From NCBI RefSeq assembly GCF_018449695.1, contig NZ_JAAVUY010000021.1:62001-126000 (forward strand): a stretch of 64,000 nucleotides of DNA, given 5' to 3'. Below the pieces are notes generated by a model. The model worked only from the letters and a program-made list of their open reading frames with translations. It was not told the origin of the DNA and did no database searches. A program made the translations under genes and the position numbers. Shown here piece after piece: positions 7,060-16,115 of this stretch. Numbering within the stretch: position 1 is the first letter of the stretch; each line of letters opens with the position of its first letter. This DNA comes from Bradyrhizobium sp. dw_411 (lineage in GTDB: Bacteria; Pseudomonadota; Alphaproteobacteria; Rhizobiales; Xanthobacteraceae).

Positions 7060-9735
7060 TCAGTTGGCTTCCCGGCGAACCTCCGAAGCCACGGGCTGGG
7101 AGGTGTTGACGACCGAGGGCATCGCGACCGGGCGCAGGCCGATCAGTTCGGCGGTCCGGATGCCGGTATTGCGCCAGAACGGGAATGAATTGATCCGCGA
7201 GTTCTCGAGGATCGCGATCGCGACGGCCGAGAGGAACGGCAGGCTTTCGAGCACCAGCACACCGGCGAAAATGTAGATTTCGCGGACTTCCTTGAAGCTG
7301 TTGGTCACGACCAGGACGGCGGCGCCGATCAGCAGCAGCACGCCGATGACGGCTTCCCAGAACGCCTGGAACTCGACCGACATCAGCGAAAATCCGCCCT
7401 TGGAGGTCCGCGCAAATGCCAGATGTTCGGTGATCAGCCCGTTGGCGACCGCGCGCGACACCGTCCATTGCACGGACATTGCGGCGATCATGGCGCCCAG
7501 CATCTGGCCCCATTTGATGTGGACGCGCGCGCGATACATCGAAACGAAATGCACCAGCGAGACCACGAAGGAGGCAATGATCGGCAGCGTCAGGATCCGA
7601 TCGGGAATGGCGATGTCGGCGAACGCGACGATCGGCACCCAGATCAGGTTGAGGATCGCCACGACCACGCCGAGGCTTTCGGCGCCGAGCCAGTTCAGCC
7701 AGCCCAGCGCGAATTCGCGGCGCTGGTCGGGCGAAAGCCGGCTCGCGCCCGGCAGAAAGCGCCGCCAATGCTTCTTGACGATCTGAAAGCCGCCGTAAGC
7801 CCAGCGATGGCGCTGCTTCTTGAAGGCTTCGTAGGTGTCGGGCAATAGCCCATGGCCGTAGCGGTGGTTGGTGTAATGCGTCAGCCAGCCATGCTCGATG
7901 ATCGCGAGGCCAAGGTCGGTATCCTCGCAGATGGTGTCGCCGGCCCAGCCGCCGGCCATCTCCATCGCCGCCCGCCGGATCAGGCACATCGTGCCGTGCA
8001 CGATGATGGAATTGGCCTCATTGCGCTGGACCATGCCGATGTCGAAGAACCCGGCATATTCGCCGTTCATGATGTAGTGCATCAGGGAACGGTCGCCGTC
8101 GCGATGTTCCTGCGGCGCCTGCACCAGGCCGACGCGCGGGTCGGCGAACACCGGAACCAGATCCTTCAGCCAGTCCGGCTGCACGACATAGTCGGCGTCG
8201 ATGATTCCGATGATTTCGGCATCCGCGGCGGTGCGGTCCATCGCAATGCGGAGCGCACCGGCCTTGAAGCCCTGGACCTTCTCGGCATTGATGAACTTGA
8301 AACGCTCGCCGAGTGTGCGGCAGTGATCCTGGATCGGTTGCCAGAACTCCGGATCCGGCGTGTTGTTGATGATCACGACGCATTCGAAGTTCGGGTAATC
8401 CAGCCGCGACACCGCATCCAGCGTCTGCTTGAGCATGTCCACCGGCTCGAAATAGGCGGGGATGTGGATGGAGACCTTGGGGAAGGTAATGTCCTCGCCG
8501 ATCGTGGCCGGCGCGACGGGGGCGCCCTTGACCAGCAGACGGCGAGGGGGCCGGCCGAAGGCCACGGCTGCGATCTCCTCGATCCGCGCCATCGCAATCA
8601 ACACCAGCGGAACCAGCAGGATCAGACCCAGCGTCAAGGCAAAGGCTGAACCGAATATGAAGTAGTGCCCGGTCCAGTAGGCAAAGACGGTCGCGGTCCA
8701 CGCTCCGACGCCATGGGCCGCGGCCGAGAGCAGCAGCGCCTGCATCGCGGTGGCCTCGGTGAGCCCCAGGATCGGCAGCGACATCAGGATACCGACGAGA
8801 ACCGCGATGGTCGCAAGCTTCCAGTAGTTCTCGTTGACGACCGGACCGGTCCAGGAAAATTTCGGTTCGAGCGAAGCGTCCAGGATACCCCAATAGGGCC
8901 CGACGCCCCCTTCGAAGAACTTCCAGGGCCGGTCGATCGCTTCGACGATGTTGTATTCCATGCCGATGGCCTCGGCGCGGGATACGAAATTGCGCAGCAC
9001 CACGGCCTGCTCGAACCTGCCGGGATCGGCATTGCGCAGATTGTAGCCGGCGCTCGGCCAGCCGAACTCCGCGATCATGATCCGCTTGCCGGGGAACTGC
9101 TCGCGCAAGAGCTGGTACATCGCGACAGCCTGGTCGACCGCCTGCTTGTCGGTGAAATTCTCCCAGTAAGGCAGCACGTGCGCGGCAATGAAATCGACGG
9201 AATAGGCAAGCTGCGGATTATCGCGCCATATGTTCCAGATTTCGCCTGTTGTTACAGGGACATTGACGGATTTCTTTACTTTCTTGATGAGCTCGATCAG
9301 GTCTTCGACCTTTTGGTCGGCGCGGTAAATCGTCTCGTTGCCGACGACGACGCCGATGACATTGCTGTTGCGCCGGGCAAGATTGATGGCCGCATCGATC
9401 TCGCGCTCATTGCGTTCGGCGTTCTTGTTGATCCAGGCGCCGACGGTGACTTTCATGCCGAATTCTGCGGCGATCGGCGGCACCAGTTCGTTGCCCTCCG
9501 TCGAAGAATACAGACGGAGCGCCCGCGTCAGGGTCGAGAGTTTCTTCAGATCGGCGCGAATTTTCTCGGAGTCGCCGGCGGTATCGCCGACGACGTGACC
9601 CGGTTCAAACGGCGCGTAGGAAGCGCTCGGCAAGATGCCGCGGAACTCCGGTGCCGATTGCTTCTCCTGGAGTAGCCCCCAAAGCGCAGCGTGAGCGGCG
9701 GCGACAAACAATAAAACGGCGACGACGGCACGCAT
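7060..9735 (-). CDS. ndvB: Cyclic beta-(1,3),(1,6)-glucan synthase, GH17-GT2 fusion (NdvB-like)
   Basis: An 891-residue membrane protein. Residues 1-20 form a signal anchor. Residues about 30-310 are a GH17 (beta-1,3-glucanase/transglycosylase) domain with both catalytic Glu motifs, VVGNETIY and IAEFGWPSAG. Membrane segments at about 308-390 lead to a GT2 domain (about 405-650) with DADYV, a TICEDTDLG acid motif and QRHRW. Several C-terminal membrane helices follow. Size and architecture match NdvB of Bradyrhizobium, which polymerises the periplasmic cyclic glucan needed for osmotic adaptation and effective nodulation. ndvD lies just upstream on the same strand and ndvC is divergent. No good ribosome site is visible before ATG 9735. 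Confidence 0.88.
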   Translation of the reverse strand: MRAVVAVLLFVAAAHAALWGLLQEKQSAPEFRGILPSASYAPFEPGHVVGDTAGDSEKIRADLKKLSTLTRALRLYSSTEGNELVPPIAAEFGMKVTVGAWINKNAERNEREIDAAINLARRNSNVIGVVVGNETIYRADQKVEDLIELIKKVKKSVNVPVTTGEIWNIWRDNPQLAYSVDFIAAHVLPYWENFTDKQAVDQAVAMYQLLREQFPGKRIMIAEFGWPSAGYNLRNADPGRFEQAVVLRNFVSRAEAIGMEYNIVEAIDRPWKFFEGGVGPYWGILDASLEPKFSWTGPVVNENYWKLATIAVLVGILMSLPILGLTEATAMQALLLSAAAHGVGAWTATVFAYWTGHYFIFGSAFALTLGLILLVPLVLIAMARIEEIAAVAFGRPPRRLLVKGAPVAPATIGEDITFPKVSIHIPAYFEPVDMLKQTLDAVSRLDYPNFECVVIINNTPDPEFWQPIQDHCRTLGERFKFINAEKVQGFKAGALRIAMDRTAADAEIIGIIDADYVVQPDWLKDLVPVFADPRVGLVQAPQEHRDGDRSLMHYIMNGEYAGFFDIGMVQRNEANSIIVHGTMCLIRRAAMEMAGGWAGDTICEDTDLGLAIIEHGWLTHYTNHRYGHGLLPDTYEAFKKQRHRWAYGGFQIVKKHWRRFLPGASRLSPDQRREFALGWLNWLGAESLGVVVAILNLIWVPIVAFADIAIPDRILTLPIIASFVVSLVHFVSMYRARVHIKWGQMLGAMIAAMSVQWTVSRAVANGLITEHLAFARTSKGGFSLMSVEFQAFWEAVIGVLLLIGAAVLVVTNSFKEVREIYIFAGVLVLESLPFLSAVAIAILENSRINSFPFWRNTGIRTAELIGLRPVAMPSVVNTSQPVASEVRREAN

Positions 9736-9931
9736 CGCGACAAACCATACGGGGTCAATATGGCAGGGAAGCGGATCCGTCCCCGAGATCCGACCAAGTC
9801 AGCGGCAGACCGAACATATATCTGCCACGCGATTAAACAACTCTTATGACGCCGTGGCGTTTTCAGGGCGCAGGCGAGCCGGAATGCTGAAAATCTCGGA
9901 TCGCGCCTCTGACTCGGGAACTACTTTGGAA

Positions 9932-10513
9932 CTACTTCGGAGCCGGCGCGGGAGAGGCGGCCGGCGAGGGCGTTGCCGCCGGCGTTGCGGGCGCCGCGGC
10001 ACCTGCCGTTGTCGGTGCTGGCGCAGGTGAGGCGACGGCAGCGGCCTGCGGCTGCGCGCCGGGATTGATCCAGCAGGCATGCACGCGGCTGTTGAGCGTC
10101 TCGGCCACCTTGGGGTCGATCTGGCCGCCGAAACGGGTCAGGCAACGAAAGGTCGCCTGGACATGGCCGCCGGGGCAGCCGAATCGGTCGTAGAGATCGA
10201 GGTGACGGAACGCGGTATCGAGATCGTCGAGCCACATCAAGCGCACGACCCGGCGGCCGAGCCAGACGCATTCGGGGTTTCCGGCCGGCCCGTTGATGGC
10301 CTGCGCCGCCTCGACGAATTCATCGGTCTTGCGCTGATTGTCCTTGGCGGCATCCGCCGCCGCCGGTGCATTGGTCGCTCCGGGCTTGGGGGCCTGGTCC
10401 TGGGCGTTGCCGCTTTGGGCAAAGGCGCCGCCGATACCAATCAGAAGGGCGAGGCCGGAAACGGCGAGGTGGCGCAAAACCGTACTTTTCAACTCAAGCA
10501 CACCTCGACGCAT
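9932..10513 (-). CDS. ndvD: Beta-glucan biosynthesis accessory protein (NdvD-like)
   Basis: A 193-residue exported protein. The signal peptide ends at GGAFA, then come a Pro/Ala/Asp-rich linker, a conserved core (ECVWLGRRVVRLMWLDDLDTAFRHLDLYDRFGCP...FRCLTRFGG...RVHACW) with four Cys, and a long Ala/Pro tail. Position between ndvB and ndvC and the core identify it as the third ndv gene of Bradyrhizobium, required for cyclic beta-glucan synthesis by an unknown mechanism. I chose ATG 10513 (GGGGAA 6 nt upstream, signal peptide immediately after); a start at 10618 would add 35 residues. It lies 196 nt upstream of ndvB and is divergent from ndvC. Confidence 0.75.
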   Translation of the reverse strand: MRRGVLELKSTVLRHLAVSGLALLIGIGGAFAQSGNAQDQAPKPGATNAPAAADAAKDNQRKTDEFVEAAQAINGPAGNPECVWLGRRVVRLMWLDDLDTAFRHLDLYDRFGCPGGHVQATFRCLTRFGGQIDPKVAETLNSRVHACWINPGAQPQAAAVASPAPAPTTAGAAAPATPAATPSPAASPAPAPK

Positions 10514-10742
10514 AAATTCCCCGATTTTGTTACCAACCAGCCTGACCCGGCCGGTTTTGATGCCGTTCAAATAGGTCCCCAATGCGGCGGAGACAGTTCC
10601 GGATTCCATGACGGACATTTCGGATTTTGTCCAGCAAAGTCACAACTTTATCGCGGCGTGGTAAAGCCCGCGCCGATCCGGCGCGCATCGGCCTCTTGGC
10701 AGACGGCTGGCGACCGGGTAAGCGACGAGCCTCGCCCGGAGG

Positions 10743-12371
10743 ATGGAACCGATTTCTCTTCGCACGCCACTGGCGCTTCTCCTGATATCGCTGGGCACGA
10801 TCGCCGGCGTGTGGTGGTGGCTCAGCACGCCCATTACGCTGGTGCGCGCGCCGATTGATCCCAACGCCAAGCTGCTCTGTGTGTCCTACGCTCCGTTCCG
10901 TGGCGCGCAGACGCCGCTGTCGCCGGCCACCCATATCGAACGCGAGCAGATCGCCGAAGACCTGGCCCAACTGGCCAAAATCTCCGACTGCGTGCGCACC
11001 TATTCAATTGAGAGTGGCCTCGATCAGGTTCCTGAAGTCGCCTCCAAAGTCGGGCTGAAGGTCATTCAGGGAATCTGGCTCGGCAGCAACCGGGCGAAGA
11101 ACCTCGCGCAGATTTCGACCGTGGTGGGCCTCGTCAAACAGTTTCCCGATGTCATTACGTCGGTCGTCGTCGGCAACGAGGTGTTGCTGCGCGGCGAGAT
11201 GACCTCGACCGATCTCGCGGCGACCATCCGCTCGGTGAAGGCCCAGGTCGCGCCGGTACCCGTCACCTATGCCGATGTCTGGGAATTCTGGCTGCGCTAC
11301 CGCGAGGTCTATGAAGCGGTCGACTTCGTCACCATTCACATTCTGCCCTATTGGGAAGACTTTCCGATCCGCGCCAAATACGCCGCCGCCCATGTCGATG
11401 CCATCCGCAAGCGGATGGCGGTGGCCTTTCCCAACAAGGAAATCCTGATTGGTGAGACCGGTTGGCCGAGTGCCGGACGCATGCGCGAGGGCGCGCTGCC
11501 GTCGCGCACCAATCAGGCGCGGGTGGTCTCGGAAATCCTCGACCTGGCCAAGCGGGAGAGCTTTCGCGTCAATCTGATCGAAGCCTATGACCAGCCCTGG
11601 AAACGTGAGCTTGAAGGTACCGTCGGCGGCTATTGGGGCCTGTTCGATTCCGTGCAGCGCGCCTTGAAGTACCCGCCCGGCGTGGCCATCAGCAATTATC
11701 CGCTCTGGAAGCTGCAGATGGGCTGCGGCATGGGGCTGAGCTTTTGCATATTCGGCGCCGCATGGTTGACGCTGCGCCGCCGGCCGTGGACGCCGCGGCT
11801 CGCATCCTGGATCGCGGTCGGCATCTTCGCGACCGCTTCCGGCATTCTGCTCGGCGTCGCCGCCGACAAGATGTTCTACGAGAGCTACGGGTTCGGCGGC
11901 TGGTTGCGCTGGGGCGCCTTGCTGGCGGCGGGCGTAGCTGCGCCGCTGCTGTGTGCCAGCGCATTGATGTCGGGCCGGGCGCCGCCGACCTTTCTGGAAT
12001 TGCTGGGTCCCCGCGAGGATCGAACCCGATCGGTGTCGGCGGTTCTCCTAGGGATGACGCTGATCGTGACGGTGCTGATCGGCGCGGAGAGCGCGCTCGG
12101 GTTTGTGTTCGATCCCCGTTACAAGGATTTTCCGTTCGCCGCGCTGACCATGGCGGTGCTGCCGGTCGCGCTGCTGACGCTTCTCAACCGTCCGCAGGAA
12201 GGGGCGCGTCCGATCTCTGAGGCGGTATTCGCCGGCCTGTTTGCGATGGCGGGGCTGTTCACGCTGTTCAATGAAGGACTGAACAACTGGCAGTCGATGT
12301 GGACGTGTGCGCTGTATTTCCTGCTCGGCCTTACGCTGTGGCAGGCGCGGGGCGTGCAAATCCCAAAATAA
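10743..12371 (+). CDS. ndvC: GH17 membrane glucanosyltransferase (NdvC-like)
   Basis: A 542-residue protein. An N-terminal signal anchor (about 8-28) precedes a GH17 domain at about 40-330 with catalytic Glu residues in VVVGNEVLLRGE and IGETGWPSAG. Seven or so hydrophobic helices follow to the C-terminus. Size and layout match NdvC of Bradyrhizobium, proposed to form the beta-1,6 links or close the ring of the cyclic glucan made by NdvB. The GH17 part closely parallels that of NdvB. The GGAGG before ATG 10743 touches the start codon, so the true start may differ slightly. Its 3' end overlaps the convergent gene at 12331 by 41 nt. Confidence 0.85.
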   Translation: MEPISLRTPLALLLISLGTIAGVWWWLSTPITLVRAPIDPNAKLLCVSYAPFRGAQTPLSPATHIEREQIAEDLAQLAKISDCVRTYSIESGLDQVPEVASKVGLKVIQGIWLGSNRAKNLAQISTVVGLVKQFPDVITSVVVGNEVLLRGEMTSTDLAATIRSVKAQVAPVPVTYADVWEFWLRYREVYEAVDFVTIHILPYWEDFPIRAKYAAAHVDAIRKRMAVAFPNKEILIGETGWPSAGRMREGALPSRTNQARVVSEILDLAKRESFRVNLIEAYDQPWKRELEGTVGGYWGLFDSVQRALKYPPGVAISNYPLWKLQMGCGMGLSFCIFGAAWLTLRRRPWTPRLASWIAVGIFATASGILLGVAADKMFYESYGFGGWLRWGALLAAGVAAPLLCASALMSGRAPPTFLELLGPREDRTRSVSAVLLGMTLIVTVLIGAESALGFVFDPRYKDFPFAALTMAVLPVALLTLLNRPQEGARPISEAVFAGLFAMAGLFTLFNEGLNNWQSMWTCALYFLLGLTLWQARGVQIPK

Positions 12372-12711
12372 GCAGCCCGATCGCAAGTCCCGACAATTCA
12401 ATATTGTAGAGCACGATGCCAAGCCCCGCGACGATCACGCCGCCGGTCATCAAGACGATCGACGGCCGGATCAGGTTGAGGACCGCAATGACAAGTGCGG
12501 TGATCCCGAACACTGAGTTCTTGTAAAGTACGGTCGCGAGGCTGCGGGCCTGGCACAGCATGCTCTGCAAGCCGGCATCGCAGGCCAGCGACACCGTCGA
12601 AAACTCGATCGCGAGATAGCGCAGATAGAGCGCGTAGCCGACGCTCAGGAAGCCGACCACCATCAACCATTGCACCTGATAGGGCGTCAGCCGAAAGGGC
12701 GTTTTTTTCAC
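12331..12711 (-). CDS. Small four-helix membrane protein
   Basis: A 126-residue integral membrane protein with four predicted helices (about 12-34, 60-80, 82-100 and 103-120). A periplasmic-side segment contains two Cys (SLACDAGLQSMLCQARS) that could form a disulfide. No named family recognised. It is convergent with ndvC and overlaps its last 41 nt, so the two mRNAs are complementary at their ends. Confidence 0.65.
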   Translation of the reverse strand: MKKTPFRLTPYQVQWLMVVGFLSVGYALYLRYLAIEFSTVSLACDAGLQSMLCQARSLATVLYKNSVFGITALVIAVLNLIRPSIVLMTGGVIVAGLGIVLYNIELSGLAIGLLILGFARPAPATA

Positions 12712-12914
12712 GGGATCATGTTCCGGCTAGTGTGCGTTCAGGTCGAATTCGGCTGGTTGCAGGAAGACTGCATCCGAACTTTCCCCGAATATGCTGGGGA
12801 ATCCGGCTCGGGACAACCCGGCACCGGTAGCAAGTCCGTCATATCAGCGAAATAGAATTCGAAGTCGATCCCAAACCATTGCAATAACAGGATTTATTGG
12901 TGCTCGCGCTGATA
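12712..12914. other. Intergenic region without recognised features
   Basis: About 200 nt between two minus-strand genes. I see short imperfect hairpins only, no gene. Confidence 0.3.
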
Positions 12915-14336
12915 TCAGCGGCCGAAGATCAACGATAGCGTCGAAGATTCCGGCTTCTTCGGCGGCTCCTCTTTGGGGGCGGCCGCGGCAGCGTGCCTGG
13001 AACTGTAGTGCCTGCCGCGTGGCCCCGGTTTGCTGGTCGTGGGCGCCGCCGGGGCAGGCTGATCGTGATCGCTGCCGGTCAGGGACAGACGCTGGCCGTC
13101 GAACACCGTGGTCTCGCAAGGCCGGTCGTTTGCCGTCATGCCGGCGCAGATTTTCGCTGCCGCAGCCGCGTCGGTCAGCGGCCCGGCCACCAGCCGAAGC
13201 TGCATGCCAAGCCCCGTGCTGCTCTCCTTGATCACGATGATCGGACGCAACGCCGCCAGCGGCGCATTCGTCCTGGATTTGAGAAGCCCGCGCCACAACG
13301 CGCGCAATCCACCGACCGAATTGGCCCCACCGACATCGACGCCAAATTCCGTCCGCTGGACCCTGGATATCGACTCCGTTGCTTCCGGACCGTCATCGGC
13401 AGCGGCGGCGGGCGGAGCCGAAGCCACGGCCTCCGGCTTTTGTGGTGTCTGCGCTGGCGGCGCGGCGGCGGTTTTGGACGGTGCACTGGTCGGTGACGGC
13501 GTGCTCGGCGGTTCGATCAGTTTTACGGCCGCGGAATCAGGCGGTCCCATTATCGATTTCGATTCCATCAGCGGCGGCGGCACGGTTGCTGTTGGCGTGT
13601 TCGACGGTCCCTGGTTTGAAGGTGGCTGAGCCTGCGCTGGTGCCTGAGCCTGGGCCGTGGGCGGCGGCGCTGCCGGGGTGGGGTCCGTGACGGTCGCCAC
13701 CGTGGACGGCTTTTCCATCGGAGGCGTTACGGTTGAAACCACTACGGCTGGTTTCGCCGGGACCGGCGTCGCGGCCATCGCGGGCGCCGTCGTTGCCACC
13801 GGGGCGACGGGCGGGCCGATCGGCAGCTTTTGCACTTCGGTCAGCGCGGCCACCACCATGGGAGCCGCAGCCGCAGGCGCAGCACCGGCTTGCGACAAAC
13901 TTTGAGACGAACCTGCGGAAGCAGCTTGCGGTGAAGCCGCCCCGGAACTCTGCCGCGCGATTGCGCCGGTGACCGAATCCATCCCTTGTTCGAGAACGCT
14001 GACGCGGGAATACAGCCGGTCGCGGTCGCCGTTCAGCGTGTCGATAGCAGAGGCCAGACGCCGCGCTTCGTTCTGGCTTTCCTTGGCGACGGACTGAATT
14101 TGCTGCGCCTGTCGCGCCAGATCCACGGCGGCGATCTGGTCGCGCCGCCAACCGATCGACGACTGGTTGGCGAAGAATGCAATGGTGATGGCGCCGACCG
14201 CGCCGACCGCCCACGACCCGAGCCGCCACAGCGCACGCCGGTCGAATTCATCTTCCTCGGCCAGGAATCCCGACAGCAAGCCGCCGGTATTCTCGGATTT
14301 GAAGCGATCAAGCAGATTGTCGGCATCCTTTGCCAT
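12915..14336 (-). CDS. Membrane-anchored protein with coiled coil and SPOR-like C-terminus
   Basis: A 473-residue protein. Residues 1-38 are a charged cytosolic part (FKSENTGGLLSGFLAEEDEF), and one membrane helix follows at about 40-60. Residues about 70-115 have coiled-coil character. A very long Ala/Pro/Thr-rich linker runs to about 350. The C-terminal domain (about 385-440) has the pattern LRLVAGPLTDAAAAAKICAGM, like SPOR domains that bind denuded peptidoglycan. A role in the cell wall or division site is an inference. I chose ATG 14336 rather than the in-frame ATG 15 codons upstream because the conserved-looking part begins at MAKDADNLL. Confidence 0.65.
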   Translation of the reverse strand: MAKDADNLLDRFKSENTGGLLSGFLAEEDEFDRRALWRLGSWAVGAVGAITIAFFANQSSIGWRRDQIAAVDLARQAQQIQSVAKESQNEARRLASAIDTLNGDRDRLYSRVSVLEQGMDSVTGAIARQSSGAASPQAASAGSSQSLSQAGAAPAAAAPMVVAALTEVQKLPIGPPVAPVATTAPAMAATPVPAKPAVVVSTVTPPMEKPSTVATVTDPTPAAPPPTAQAQAPAQAQPPSNQGPSNTPTATVPPPLMESKSIMGPPDSAAVKLIEPPSTPSPTSAPSKTAAAPPAQTPQKPEAVASAPPAAAADDGPEATESISRVQRTEFGVDVGGANSVGGLRALWRGLLKSRTNAPLAALRPIIVIKESSTGLGMQLRLVAGPLTDAAAAAKICAGMTANDRPCETTVFDGQRLSLTGSDHDQPAPAAPTTSKPGPRGRHYSSRHAAAAAPKEEPPKKPESSTLSLIFGR

Positions 14337-14509
14337 TAGAAGTTTGCGGCCCCCTGAAGCCTTAACCGAATCATTCCGCAAACATTAACAGGAAATCGGC
14401 CGTGTTCCTGAATCCGGGCGTTCCCGGATGCCGAATCGTTTCCATGCCTGACGAAAACGCTTTATGACGGCGGCAGCGTAATATCAGTCGCAACGGCCTG
14501 AGGATTCAA

Positions 14510-15874
14510 ATGACCGGCAAGACAGGCAGGACCAGCCTGACCATCGTACTCGCGGCAGGCGAGGGCACGCGCATGCGCTCTTCATTGCCGAAGGTCCTGC
14601 ATCCCGTGGCCAACCAATCGCTGTTGGCCCATGTGCTCAGCGCCGCCCCCAAGGGGCCCGGCGCTGCGCTGGCCGTGGTGATCGGTCCCAACCACCAATC
14701 CGTCGCCGACGAGGTCGCCCGCGTGCGCCCGGACGCTAAAACCTTTATTCAGCGCGAGCGTCTCGGCACTGCGCATGCGGTACTGGCGGCGCGCGACGCG
14801 ATCGCCCCCGGCGCCGACGATCTGCTCGTTGCATTCGGCGATACGCCGCTGATTTCGGCCGAGACGTTCGAGCACCTGCGCGCGCCCCTGAAGAAAGGCG
14901 CGGCACTCGCGGTATTGGGTTTTCGCGCCGCCGACCCGACCGGCTACGGCCGGCTGCTCGTCGAGGGCGACCAATTGGTGGCGATCCGCGAGCAGGCCGA
15001 TGCCAGCGCTGAGGAGCGCGCGATCAAACTATGCAATGCCGGCGTGATGGCGTTCGATGGCCACAAGGCGCTGTCGATCATCGACAAGATCGGCAATGCC
15101 AACAGCAAGGGCGAATATTATCTGACTGACGCCGTCTCGATCGTTCGAGACCTGGGACTGGAGGCCGTCGTGATCGAGACCAGCGAAGATGAAGTGCGCG
15201 GCATCAACACCAAGGCGCAGCTCGCCGAGGCGGAACAAGTCATGCAGGCGCGCTTGCGCAAGGCCGCGCTCGAGGCCGGCGTGACGCTGATTGCGCCCGA
15301 GACGGTCTATCTCGCCGCCGATACGGTCTTCGGCAAGGACGTGACGATCGAGCCTTTTGTGGTGATCGGAGCGGGCGTGTCGATCGCCGACGGCGCGGTG
15401 ATCCATTCCTTCTCGCATATCGTGCAGGCCTCGATCGGCAAGAAGGCCTCCATCGGTCCTTATGCGCGGTTGCGGCCGGGAACGTCGCTGGGCGACGGCG
15501 TGCGGATCGGCAATTTCGTCGAGATCAAAGCGGCGGTTATCGAGGCCGGCGCCAAGGTCAATCATCTCTCTTATGTTGGCGATGCCCATGTCGGCGAGGG
15601 CGCCAATCTCGGCGCCGGCACCATCACCTGCAACTATGACGGCTTCTCCAAGCACAAGACCGAGATCGGTGAGGGCGCGTTCATCGGCACCAATTCATCG
15701 CTGGTCGCGCCGGTGAAAATCGGCAAGCGCGCCTATATCGGATCGGGCTCGGTGATCACCAAAAACGTGCCCGACGATGCGATGGCCGTGGAGCGCAGCC
15801 AGCAGACCACACGTGAAGGCGGAGCGAAGCGCTATCGCGAGATCAAGATGCGCAGCAAGACGCCGAAGGCTTGA
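14510..15874 (+). CDS. glmU: Bifunctional GlmU: GlcNAc-1-P uridyltransferase / GlcN-1-P acetyltransferase
   Basis: A 454-residue cytosolic enzyme for the last two steps to UDP-GlcNAc. The N-terminal pyrophosphorylase domain (about 1-235) opens with LAAGEGTRMRSSLPKVLHP, the UTP-binding loop with the catalytic Arg and Lys. The C-terminal left-handed beta-helix (about 260-440) has hexapeptide repeats and the acetyltransferase motif NHLSYVGDAHVGEGANLGAG with the catalytic His. Length equals the family norm. The autotransporter gene lies between it and glmS. Confidence 0.97.
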   Translation: MTGKTGRTSLTIVLAAGEGTRMRSSLPKVLHPVANQSLLAHVLSAAPKGPGAALAVVIGPNHQSVADEVARVRPDAKTFIQRERLGTAHAVLAARDAIAPGADDLLVAFGDTPLISAETFEHLRAPLKKGAALAVLGFRAADPTGYGRLLVEGDQLVAIREQADASAEERAIKLCNAGVMAFDGHKALSIIDKIGNANSKGEYYLTDAVSIVRDLGLEAVVIETSEDEVRGINTKAQLAEAEQVMQARLRKAALEAGVTLIAPETVYLAADTVFGKDVTIEPFVVIGAGVSIADGAVIHSFSHIVQASIGKKASIGPYARLRPGTSLGDGVRIGNFVEIKAAVIEAGAKVNHLSYVGDAHVGEGANLGAGTITCNYDGFSKHKTEIGEGAFIGTNSSLVAPVKIGKRAYIGSGSVITKNVPDDAMAVERSQQTTREGGAKRYREIKMRSKTPKA

Positions 15875-15948
15875 TGCCGATTAATACAACGCGCAGTCGG
15901 ATGTTCAATGCCGGCTCAAATAAACTGAAGATCAAAAATTATTTCTGC

Positions 15949-15967
15949 AACGCTTGATAGCGTTTTG
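15949..15967 (+). terminator. Weak hairpin after glmU
   Basis: AACGC-TTGATA-GCGTT followed by TTGTCTCTTATT, about 75 nt after the glmU stop. The stem is only 5-6 bp, so termination is uncertain. Confidence 0.35.
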
Positions 15968-16115
15968 TCTCTTATTGGCCACAGGCCTCGTAATTTGGTC
16001 ACGCAAAAAACTTTACCCCCAAAAGAGGACAGCGACTCCAGGTTCCAAATTTGCGACCGTCTTCGAATTGCACGTTGCACAATTGTTGGCGTGACAAATT
16101 TGCTTAGGCGGTATT

